From: Nemertoderma westbladi
Lineage: Eukaryota > Xenacoelomorpha > Nemertodermatida > Nemertodermatidae
Length of the DNA stretch: 30,676 nt
Assembly (NCBI GenBank): GCA_032718475.1
Contig: JAUCBJ010006953.1
Span: 1-30,676, forward strand
Direction: 5' to 3'
Shown here: in pieces, positions 10,055 through 19,289 of the stretch
Layout of the letters: every line of letters starts with the position of its first letter
How positions within the stretch are numbered: the first letter of the stretch is position 1
Notes under the pieces: generated by a model
The model's database searches: none
Told to the model about the DNA's origin: nothing
Seen by the model: only the letters and a program-made list of their open reading frames with translations
Program-made: the position numbers and the translations under genes

Positions 10055-10705
10055 GTATATCAAGAATATTGGGTTTCGGGGTTATTTATCGTTATTCCAA
10101 ATATAATAATTCATCAACCATATTATGAAGAACTGACAGTAAATAGCAGTATAAAACAACAATGAAAACACTGATTGTTATGAGTTTGCAATGTTTCAGC
10201 AGTCAGTATGTATGATCAGTTAGCAGCGATTAAAAGCCAGGTTAAAGGATATATGTCCTTATAATTAAACCTACTAGTGTAAGACTAAAAACTGAAAACA
10301 CGGAGGTGCCAAAAGCCGGTTCTTAGGCTCTGGGCAAAAACATAACACTGAACTACTGAGTTTCTGTATATACCTCCAACACAGAGACAACAAACGCTCT
10401 GATTGGTCAACCTGAACAACGAGAGAACAAAGAAACAAAGAAACGTCGACGTGGCAATATCAGCTGCTAGCCGTCGTCATGGTAGCGACACTGTTTTCAA
10501 GAGTATCGAGCTTTTACGTCACGGAATTACGGATTATGTCCTCTAAAGTACAAATACAGAAGAAATAGCTTTTATGTCCGCTAAAACACCAGTACAGCAA
10601 GGACACGGCCTTTTTATGCCTGGTAAACCAACTACAGAGTATTTTACGGGAAAAATAAGGAAAAATAACCGGACAATTCAGCAAAAGCTTTTACACCGCT
10701 CCCAG
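10055..10705. repeat. Direct repeat copy A (diverged pair with 13981-14655)
   Basis: Collinear with copy B: TATCAAGAA(T/A)ATTGGG at the left end, ACTGACAGTAAATA, CGCTCTGATTGG, CAGCTG, CTTTTATGTCCG(C/T)TAAAACACC and CAAAAGCTTTTACA at the right end. Both copies carry an inverted CCAAT box (ATTGG). Copy A also has TTACGTCACG, a CRE-like site. Overall similarity appears modest. The order and orientation resemble old LTRs, but weak similarity continues outside the candidate ends. Confidence 0.6.
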
Positions 10706-10777
10706 AAAATGGGATTTAAGTCTATAAAATATACAAAATCACAATTTCTAATATACAAAAATACTCTAAACAGTTAG
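10574..10777 (+). CDS. Small ORF in repeat copy A (MSAKTPV start)
   Basis: A 67-residue frame with no known domain, rich in Lys and Gln. Its first codons (Met-Ser-Ala-Lys-Thr-Pro-Val) are conserved as Met-Ser-Val-Lys-Thr-Pro-Val at the matching place in copy B (14503). The same ATGTCC-CTAAA start is also duplicated about 45 bp upstream in both copies. Beyond the first residues the two frames diverge. Its TAG stop overlaps the TAA stop of the minus-strand broken gene. Conserved start words may reflect repeat homology and not a real protein. Confidence 0.2.
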   Translation: MSAKTPVQQGHGLFMPGKPTTEYFTGKIRKNNRTIQQKLLHRSQKMGFKSIKYTKSQFLIYKNTLNS

Positions 10778-11330
10778 TCTTTCTTGCGCGGACGGCGTTT
10801 ACGCAGCTTTTTGAGGCTAGCAAGAGTCCTTTTCTCTTTGGGGGGAGCCACTTTACTAGGAGGGCCATAACTCCTGGGTGAAGGGTGCAATATGATTGCA
10901 TCAGAAGGTGTAGGATTGTGGTCGAGGTATCTGCCGTTTCGATATGCTTCTCCTCGAGCTGATTTTCCTCCGCTCGTAGCTGGATACGTTCATCCAAAAA
11001 CTCTCGCAGAGAATAGGATCGTCCAAGTTCGATAACTTCTTAGAGATTCTGGATTTCCCAATCGAATTGAGATAAGGCCAATTCGTTTATCGATTGGACT
11101 TACTGTTATAACTTACGTTTATCTGAACAAACGCAGGTTTCTTTTTTGATCTTTATAGAATAGCGTTTAACTCGTTTCGTACAACGCTCTCCTTCACCTT
11201 GATGAGGGGTTGTATCGCGTTAAACGGGGACGACCATACGGTTGGATAGTGATATTAGGTGTCCGCGTCACAATCCGGCTAGGTAAGATGGGCGGCTAGC
11301 TAGAAATCACTGTCGGAGTGTTACCGATTA
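10774..11330 (-). pseudogene. Broken minus-strand gene with basic C terminus, unrecognised
   Basis: After the 150-residue ORF upstream, protein-like segments continue on the same strand but in different frames. One segment near 11200-11275 includes TIQPYGRPRL. A Lys-rich segment near 11105-11190 contains CVCSDK. A polar helical segment near 10940-11030 contains LREFLDERIQ. The last segment, about 10774-10915, ends in a strongly basic tail (KKLRKRRPRKK) before TAA. Stops (for example near 11043) and frame changes separate them. Base composition is more GC-rich than the surroundings, like the two intact ORFs. I read this as a decayed third gene, or the decayed tail of one larger gene. Introns are an alternative, but no convincing GT-AG pairs were found. 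Function unknown. Confidence 0.4.
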
Positions 11331-11334
11331 ATTG

Positions 11335-11787
11335 TTAGGGTAGCACTAGATCTTTGAACAGTGAATACAGCTCGGGAGGATCCGTCATACTAATAGGATC
11401 AAGAGTCTGAGGTCTCACTAGGGAATGAGGAGCTCTGATCGAGTATTCCGAAACTCTGATCATTGGTTTATTTAAGGATCGTCTGAGTCGAACGAGCGTA
11501 GGTGATACATTGAACAAGTTTCGCTCGAAACTCCTGTAAGTATAGCGAGTAAAACCGTGTTTAAAGCAACGTCTGCGCGGATGTTTATGTCTTTCCGTTT
11601 GTTGGTTGGGTCTTGGGCATTCATCGCAATAATACCCAAAAACATACGTCTTGTAGGGGAAACGCGGGTGATCGTTCTCCAGCTTGCAATATTCCTCCAT
11701 CCGTTCGAAGCTATTCGGTACAACAGGTAGCGGTCGATCGGCGGTAAGATACATCATAGGGGAATCGAGCCGTTTGAGTTCTACCAT
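11335..11787 (-). CDS. Hypothetical protein, possible zinc-binding, 150 aa
   Basis: The ATG lies 18 nt downstream of the stop of the preceding minus-strand ORF, so the pair is packed like genes of a virus or compact element. The protein is Arg- and Pro-rich. A Cys/His cluster, C54-x2-C57, H67, H69, C74, H77, could bind one zinc ion. The region between is basic (residues 66-80), which would suit nucleic-acid contact. No signal peptide or membrane segment. The C terminus has a short hydrophobic and acidic end (PPELYSLFKDLVLP). I do not recognise the family. The coding interpretation rests on length, raised GC content, protein-like composition and its neighbour. It may be an exon or a fragment of a larger broken gene. 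Confidence 0.45.
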   Translation of the reverse strand: MVELKRLDSPMMYLTADRPLPVVPNSFERMEEYCKLENDHPRFPYKTYVFGYYCDECPRPNQQTERHKHPRRRCFKHGFTRYTYRSFERNLFNVSPTLVRLRRSLNKPMIRVSEYSIRAPHSLVRPQTLDPISMTDPPELYSLFKDLVLP

Positions 11788-11805
11788 GCAGTCATGATGT
11801 ATACC

Positions 11806-12294
11806 TTAAGGATATCGAGATTCTAGATTTTGTTGACTGGCAATATTGAGATATGTTTCTATCAGGAATTCCAGATAATCGTTGAAGTCGCTGCGTTTAT
11901 CCGGCTCCTCAACGTCTTCTCTTTCGATTCGGTTTCGCATAGAATTCTCATGTTCGATTCTCGGTTTATTGTTCCGCCTCCGCTGGGTATGATATTTAAA
12001 TAGAACCATTTCCCTTTTGGTGTCTATATCGTCTATATCGTGTAAATCGATAGGATGACCAGTAGTTAAGAAGGCCATATACGTACCATTACGCTGCGTA
12101 TATCGAGCAGCGAATTTTCTATAGTCCAACTCGCGCGCGAGCTGCTCTTGGGACATTGGCGGTTCGATATAACAACCATCGTCCTCCGCAGCAGTTGGAC
12201 TAACGTCGCCGCGTATTAAGCTATCAACAAACGCTTGCAAAAGTAGAGTATATCGCTCCCCGATACCAAGAACATCTTCTATCAACTCCGTCAT
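11806..12294 (-). CDS. Hypothetical acidic helical protein, 162 aa
   Basis: First ORF of the minus-strand cluster. The N-terminal 30 residues look helical and hydrophobic/acidic (MTELIEDVLGIGERYTLLLQ). The middle is polar, and residues 115-140 are rich in Arg, Asn and Glu. The C-terminal 30 residues again look helical (DYLEFLIETYL). No membrane segment, signal peptide or catalytic motif is evident. On the minus strand an AATATAAA stretch lies roughly 45 nt before the ATG, a plausible compact promoter. I do not recognise the family. The ORF is intact and far longer than expected by chance in this AT-rich DNA, so it is probably or was recently coding. A viral or mobile-element origin is possible but unproven. 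Confidence 0.45.
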   Translation of the reverse strand: MTELIEDVLGIGERYTLLLQAFVDSLIRGDVSPTAAEDDGCYIEPPMSQEQLARELDYRKFAARYTQRNGTYMAFLTTGHPIDLHDIDDIDTKREMVLFKYHTQRRRNNKPRIEHENSMRNRIEREDVEEPDKRSDFNDYLEFLIETYLNIASQQNLESRYP

Positions 12295-12339
12295 ATCTGC
12301 TATATATGAGTTTATTCATATTATAATGAGTTTATATTT

Positions 12340-12500
12340 AGGCGAGCGGGCGTCGCTGCCTACCCCAATCAACCCCCGGACAGTACGAGATCCTCAGCGC
12401 CGATGTGTCGTCGCCGCTGTACTTTCGCCAACGACGTAGCCGCACAACGACAACGACAACCGGCACAAGTCACTCGACTGTCCGTCCCAAAGGCTTAGAT
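12340..12500. other. GC-rich, CpG-rich islet upstream of the cluster
   Basis: A short stretch rich in CpG (GCGAGCGGGCGTCGC, CGACAACGACAACCGGC) in otherwise AT-rich DNA. It is open on both strands for 35-50 codons, with Cys/Arg-rich translations. It may be a promoter island for the minus-strand cluster or one more coding fragment of it. Confidence 0.3.
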
Positions 12501-12564
12501 GTACTTCAGGTTTTCCTTGGAGAGTTAGGTTACTTTTACGATTGCGACTAGCTACTGTAAACAC

Positions 12565-13578
12565 TAGAGTTGCAACAGAGACCTGTTTTTCTTAATCCCG
12601 GTAAACCAGAGACCTACCCGGAGAATTATTTTGAAAAATACCGGAGACCAGAGCCGGAGATCAGAGACTGTGCTTATTTTTGTGCTTACAATTTGATTAG
12701 TCCTCTATAGCACAAACAGGTACATATGGACTGATAACTATTTTTTATATGGTTGAATTACAGTAACTCCAACCCATGTCAACCCTTATATACCCATTGG
12801 AAGAAAATAAACGCACGTACAGTTTGGGGGGCTTAATTGATATTAATTTGGTTATTTGTTTATTAATTCGTTCTTATTTTGTTATGTTTAATTAATAATA
12901 TGTTACATAAATTTGTTTTGCGCCATAGGTACTGGTACTTTGTTAATTAAAGGCACTTATTTTACAATTGTTCAAATCATAAACATTTCATTCAATGTAC
13001 TATAAAATAAACTTAGTAAATTACGAATACAGTGCACAGGTATGGTACTCTACTCGCCCCATATGCAAGCCTCGTTACGCTCGTTCTCTTCATTTGGTCG
13101 TCATATTATCTATCCTACAACAAGTTGAATGGAGATCAGCCATTTCTTTCACTTTTAAACATTATGAGTGCTCAAATTAAGCACCTTTATCCTTAAATAA
13201 GAACACTCTTTAGGTGCTAATTTAACTTAAAATTAAACGCACCTTAAATTAATTAATGTAAATAGAATTATTATCAGTACATTTAGTTTGAGTCCAGTGT
13301 AAAAGTGAATATATAATTGTTGAAGCAGAGTATTAAAAATAGTTAAAAATTAAAGAAATTATTAATTGTAAAAAATTTGTGAAAAATAATCTTCATTTCA
13401 CATTTTGTGTTGTACAGGATCTATTTTTAAATAACTATTTCTAATTTGTAAAATCACTGATCTCTGGGTAAAATGTCAGTTTTCAATACCCGGGAACCAG
13501 AGACCTATCCAGAGACCAAAAAATTACCCGGAGAATCCAGAGATCAGAGATCAGTGACAGGTCTCTGTTTCAACTCTA
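12565..13578. mobile_element. hAT-type MITE, 1014 bp
   Basis: The element is flanked by perfect 8-bp duplications GTAAACAC (12557-12564 and 13579-13586). Its 21-bp terminal inverted repeats start TAGAGTTG, with 20 of 21 bases matching (12565-12585, 13558-13578). Subterminal regions at both ends carry repeated CCGGAGA, AGAGACC and GAGATCAGAGA words, typical transposase-binding clusters. No transposase is encoded. An 8-bp TSD with short TIRs is the hAT hallmark. The intact TSD implies a fairly recent insertion. Confidence 0.85.
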
Positions 13579-13980
13579 GTAAACACACTTTAGCAGTAAC
13601 ATTCACCTATAAACTCACAAATACCACACAACTGGTCACAACTACGCACATTCGGGCCATTTGTCCGTTAGTCAATGCCTTCCAGAATGTCACTGTATTA
13701 TTATGTATCCTTGGATACTAGCAGTGCGCCATTTATTCCCTATGCTATTCAATGGGACAAGCTTTCTATTGTTCTTTTAACTCAATTCTAATTCTAGCGT
13801 GGTTGTTGCTATGGTGACATTATGTAAAGCTAGCGGTAGAATTAGGGTGATTCCAATGCATACAGATCTGGGATGTTATTTAATAGGAATTCTTTAAGAA
13901 TGCTGTGCCGGCTTGTCGATAAAATTGCGTCGCCACAACTCCCTATCACCCATGACATAGCCGGTCTCTCTAACCTGTAG

Positions 13981-14655
13981 TGTTATCAAGAAAATTGGGA
14001 ATTGGGTGATTTATCCGTATTATCCAAATAGCAATATTTCCATCAACAAATAGGTACAATTAATAACTGACAGTAAATAACAGTAAAAACAATATGATTA
14101 ATGCAATTAAATTAAGTGAGCATGTTAATTAGTGATTTATTGAGTAAGTGAGTAGGTAACAGTTTATACTTTCGATAATTTAAGCAGTTTACTAGAGTTC
14201 TTCCCAAAAGGCCGGTGTTTCTGGCTTAGACAGCAATAACAACAAAGTATCAAGAAAAAACAGTAAGACTGAACACTCTCCTTATGATCGACTAAAAAGC
14301 TACACGTCGACAGGAAAAATCGCTCTGATTGGCTCAAGCCAAACAAAGAACCGTGCGTCCAATGGCTGTTTCCATGTCAGCAACCAGCTGTTAGATGTCG
14401 TAATATGAATTATCACGGCTAAGCTGTGAAAGGTAGTTGGTGCATTGCAGGTTTTTTGCCTTACCATGTCCACTAAAACACGTATATAGCAGAATTACTT
14501 TTATGTCCGTTAAAACACCTGTAAAGGTACCTTGCGGGCGAGGGGAATATATATACAGTCCGAGAACCCTTTTAGAGTATTCCAGCGCCTGGGGGGGAAC
14601 TGGCCAGCAAAGGCAAACGTATCAGTTATCCCACAAAAGCTTTTACAGCTCCCTA
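13981..14655. repeat. Direct repeat copy B (diverged pair with 10055-10705)
   Basis: Begins TGTTATCAAG and ends AAAAGCTTTTACA, i.e. TGT...ACA, about 667 bp, the outline of an LTR. It carries the blocks shared with copy A, including CGCTCTGATTGG and CTTTTATGTCCG. A frame opening MSVKTPV starts at 14503. The 40-bp satellite begins immediately after it. If copies A and B are LTRs, the internal part is 10.7-14.0 kb with the gene cluster on the minus strand. Confidence 0.5.
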
Positions 14656-17143
14656 ACTAACATGTTGGGGGTGAACGCCAGCTAACTGCTTCCTAACTAA
14701 CACGTTAGGGGTGAACGCCAGCTAACTGCTTCCTAACTAACACGTTAGGGGTGAACGCCAGCTAACTGCTTCCTAACTAACACGTTGGGGGTGAACGCCT
14801 GCTAACTGCTTCCTAACTAACACGTTAGGGGTGAACGCCAGCTAACTGCTTCCTAACTAACACGTTATGGGTGAACGCCAGCTAACTGCTTCCTAACTAA
14901 CACGTTGGGGGTGAACGCCAGCTAACTGTTTCCTAACTAACACGTTAGGGGTGAACGCCAGCTAACTGCTCCCTAACTAACACGTTGGGGGTGAACGACT
15001 GCTAACTGCTTCCTAACTAACACGTTATGGGTGAACGCCAGCTAACTGCCCCCTAACTAACACGTTGGGGGTGAACGCCTGCTAACTGCTTCCTAACTAA
15101 CACGTTAGGGGTGAACGCCAGATAACTGCTTCCTAACTAACACGTTGGGGGTGAACGCCAGCTAACTGCTTCCTAACTAACACGTTAGGGGTGAACGCCA
15201 GCTAAATGCTTCCTAACTAACACGTTAGGGGTGAACGCCAGCTAACTGCTTCCTAACTAACACGTTAGGGGTAAACGCCAGCTAACTGCTTCTTAACTAA
15301 CACGTTAGGGGTGAACGCCAGCTAACTGCTTCCTAACTAACACGTTAGGGGTGAACGCCAGCTAACTGCTCCCTAACTAACACGTTGGGGGTGAACGCCT
15401 GCTAACTGCTTCCTAACTAACACGTTAGGGGTGAACGCCAGCTAACTGCTCCTTAACTAACACGATGGGGGTGAACGCCAGCTAACTGCTCCCTAACTAA
15501 CACGTTGGGGGTGAACGCCAGCTAACTGCTTCCTAACTAACACGTTAGGGGTGAACGCCAGCTAACTGCTTCCTAACTAACACGTTATGGGTGAACGCCA
15601 GCTAACTGCTCCTTAACTAACACGTTAGGGGTGAACGCCAGCTAACTGCTTCCTAACTAACACGTTAGGGGTGAACGCCAGCTAACTGCTTCCTAACTAA
15701 CACGTTAGGGGTGAACGCCAGCTAACTGCTTCCTAACTAACACGTTAGGGGTGAACGCCTGCTAACTGCTTCCTAACTAACACGTTAGGGGTGAACGCCA
15801 GCTAACTGCTTCCTAACTAACACGTTGGGGGTGAACGCCAGCTAACTGCTTCCTAACTAACACGTTAGGGGTGAACGCCAGCTAACTGCTTCCTAACTAA
15901 CACGTTAGGGGTGAACGCCAGCTAACTGCTTCCTAACTAACACGTTGGGGGTGAACGCCAGCTAACTGCTTCCTAACTAACACGTTAGGGGTGAACGCCA
16001 GCTAACTGCTTCCTAACTAACACGTTAGGGGTGAACGCCAGCTAACTGCTTCCTAACTAACACGTTGGGGGTGAACGCCAGCTAACTGCTTCCTAACTAA
16101 CATGTTAGGGGTGAACGCCTGCTAACTGCTTCCTAACTAACACGTTAGGGGTGAACGCCAGCTAACTGCTTCCTAACTAACACGTTAGGGGTGAACGCCA
16201 GCTAACTGCTTCCTAACTAACACGTTGGGGGTGAACGCCTGCTAACTGCTTCCTAACTAACACGTTGGGGGTGAACGCCTGCTAACTGCTTCCTAACTAA
16301 CACGTTAGGGGTGAACGCCAGCTAACTGCTTCCTAACTAACACGTTAGGGGTGAACGCCTGCTAACTGCTTCCTAACTAACACGTTAGGGGTGAACGCCA
16401 GCTAACTGCTTCCTAACTAACACGTTAGGGGTGAACGCAGGCTAACTGCTTCCTAACTAACACGTTAGGGGTGAACGCCAGCTAACTGCTTCCTAACTAA
16501 CACGTTAGGGGTGAACGCCTGCTAACTGCTTCCTAACTAACACGTTAGGGGTGAACGCCAGCTAACTGCTTCCTAACTAACACGTTGGGGGTGAACGCCA
16601 GCTAACTGCTTCCTAACTAACACGTTAGGGGTGAACGCCAGCTAACTGCTTCCTAACTAACACGTTAGGGGTGAACGCCAGCTAACTGCTTCCTAACTAA
16701 CACGTTGGGGGTGAACGCCAGCTAACTGCTTCCTAACTAACACGTTAGGGGTGAACGCCAGCTAACTGCTTCCTAACTAACACGTTAGGGGTGAACGCCA
16801 GCTAACTGCTTCCTAACTAACACGTTGGGGGTGAACGCCAGCTAACTGCTTCCTAACTAACATGTTAGGGGTGAACGCCTGCTAACTGCTTCCTAACTAA
16901 CACGTTAGGGGTGAACGCCAGCTAACTGCTTCCTAACTAACACGTTAGGGGTGAACGCCAGCTAACTGCTTCCTAACTAACACGTTGGGGGTGAACGCCT
17001 GCTAACTGCTTCCTAACTAACACGTTAGGGGTGAACGCCAGCTAACTGCTTCCTAACTAACACTTTGGGGGTGAACGCCTGCTAACTGCTTCCTAACTAA
17101 CACGTTAGGGGTGAACGCCAGCTAACTGCTTCCTAACTAACAC
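14650..17143. repeat. 40-bp satellite (about 62 units)
   Basis: The unit reads GCTAACTGCTTCCTAACTAA then CACGTTAGGGGTGAACGCCA. Variation is concentrated at a few places: GTTAGGG, GTTGGGG or GTTATGG, and CGCCA or CGCCT. Each unit contains CCTAAC and GTTAGG as a hairpin with a 6-nt loop; the GTTGGG variants weaken it. The last unit is cut off after CACATTTCAG. Confidence 0.97.
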
Positions 17144-17459
17144 ATTTCAGATAATTACTAAAATTAATTTCTCTGCAATTTAATTACCCAATTTGAAACA
17201 CTTTGATTTCTTGAGAAAATAAAATACTCCAGCATAGTTAGATTGTTCAGGTTAGTAAAGGAGCAACGGTGAGTGTTGATAGATGGGTGGTAACCGAAAC
17301 AAATTACAAATTTTAGAAGAATGGTAAGTGTAGTTAATGTGGAACAAGTAATGCACTGATTGAAACTGGTGGCGGTTAGATTCAGAACCAAAGTCATTCC
17401 GATATTATTGAAACACTTAAAATGCGAATCGACCCTCACACGCAATGTGAGTCGTGCGA
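17144..17459. other. Unique spacer between two arrays
   Basis: No feature recognised. A short minus-strand open frame here has no protein-like support. Confidence 0.45.
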
Positions 17460-18152
17460 GGTAGACACATTAATATGTAGTGCTAGTCTAGAGACAGCGA
17501 GACACATTAAAATCTAGTGCTAGTCTAGAGACAGGTAGACACATTAATATCTAGTGAGAGTCTAGAGACAGGGAGACAACATTAATATCAGTGCTAGTCT
17601 GGAGACAACATTTATATCTAGTGCTAGTCTAGAGACAGGGAGACACATTAATATCTAGTGCTAGTCTAGAGGCAGGGAGACAACATTAATATCTAGTGCT
17701 AGTCTAGAGACAAGGAGACAACATTAATATCTAGTGCTAGTCTAGAGACAGAGAGACAACATTAATATCTGGTGCTAGTCTAGAGACAACATTTATATCT
17801 AGTGCTAGTCTAGAGACAGGGAGACAACATTAATATCTAGTGCTAGTCTAGAGACAGGGAGACAACATTAATATCTAGTGCTAGTCTAGAGACAGGGAGA
17901 CAACATTAATATATGGTGCTAGTCTAGAGAAAGGGAGACACATTAATATCTAGTGCTAGTCTAAAGACAGGGAGACAACATTAATATCTAGTGCTAGTCT
18001 AGAGACAGGGAGACAACATTAATATCTAGTGCTAGTCTAGAGACTGGGAGACAACATTTATATCTAGTGCTAGTCTAGAGACAGGGAAACAACATTAATA
18101 TCTAGTGAGAGTCTAGAGACAAGGAGACAACATTAATATCTAGTGCTAGTCT
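17460..18152. repeat. CTAG-rich tandem array, unit 38-40 bp with 30-bp variants
   Basis: The core of each unit is ATTAATATCTAGTGCTAGTC followed by TAGAGACAGGGAGACA. About 17-18 units are present. Some units lack the AGGGAGAC part and are 8-10 bp shorter. CTAGTGCTAG and TCTAGA are near-palindromic. Confidence 0.9.
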
Positions 18153-19289
18153 CAATGTTACATATTCAAATAACGGAAATGAGCACGAGCAGGTTACAGT
18201 TTTATTTTTGCGAGAAATCGGCTGTTATTAGGGTCGATTTCTCCAGGGAAAGGTTGAATTTGGATTGCGTCGAAAGCACCCCCTCCACTACCCACCCCAT
18301 CCAGGTTAAAATGCTTATTGATGAAGCAGAAAAAGAAAATCAACCTGTAGGCCCTATGTAGTGCAGTGCAGATAATAATAAATTTTAAATATAATGTTTT
18401 GAAGAAACATGATATATTTTCAAACATACTTAGTCTTATAAAGAAATAATGATATACTAACTATGCAGTATGCACCACAAAATTACATATGCATGCATGC
18501 ACCATGACAAAGTCTTACAAACTGAAATACAATAATATCGTAGCACCACCTCCACCTATATATTTATATTTATTTGTTATAAAAGAAACACGGTTAAATG
18601 TTACAAGTAGCAGCCACAACTAAAGATACTCTAACGACGCAACTTGCGACTATTGAGAAATGCAAATCGTAGGCCTAAATGGCTGACAGGGCTGATCCCC
18701 AGCATCTGAGATAAAATACATCCTGCAGTTTATGTAGGATGTTTATAACTTACATTTTAAAAATGTATATATCTTGTGGATATTTCTCTATCTGTTTATT
18801 AGTAAAGGGGCTGAAATAAAACATATGAACTTAGAATAAAACACCTATGAAGTTTGTGATTGTCATCAATAATCACTAATGTCGAGCTGACATTATTGGG
18901 TATTTTTATACATTTAGTATAAAGAAAATCGTCCAAGTTTACAGTTTAGTCAGGCTATTAAATGCTTCCGCATATTTTAGTAACAAATTGACAGCCGAAA
19001 TAAATATATTTTAAATTTATCCCATTATTACACGTTAACAATATATCATAAGAATTCGTCATCTTACGGCGCACTTTTATGACAATAGTAATTTCAGTTA
19101 GGCGTAGATGGAACATATGTTGGCGATGATTATGTAAAGTTTGGTTTTATTGCAAGTATCTGGCTGGAATTTTATGAAAAACACACAAAATTTACGAGAA
19201 TCGAAAGACCCTGTTCTATTTGTGGAATAAAATTACAAGGAATTGAAATAATAATTTTTAAAAACTTCCAGGAACACACCTTTAGATCA
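18153..19289. other. AT-rich spacer between arrays
   Basis: No confident gene. A frame ending at 18361, whose last residues (DEAEKENQPVGPM) look protein-like, is followed closely by AATAAA (18376). Without a clear acceptor I do not call it an exon. A TGCATGCATGCA palindrome lies at about 18490. Confidence 0.4.

Noticed and set aside
14650-17143. CRISPR-like array
   Set aside because: The units are fully repetitive with no unique spacers, and the setting is eukaryotic.
18143-18361. Possible terminal exon (frame ending DEAEKENQPVGPM, with AATAAA just after)
   Set aside because: No acceptor with a convincing pyrimidine tract, and the 5' part of the frame runs into the CTAG array.
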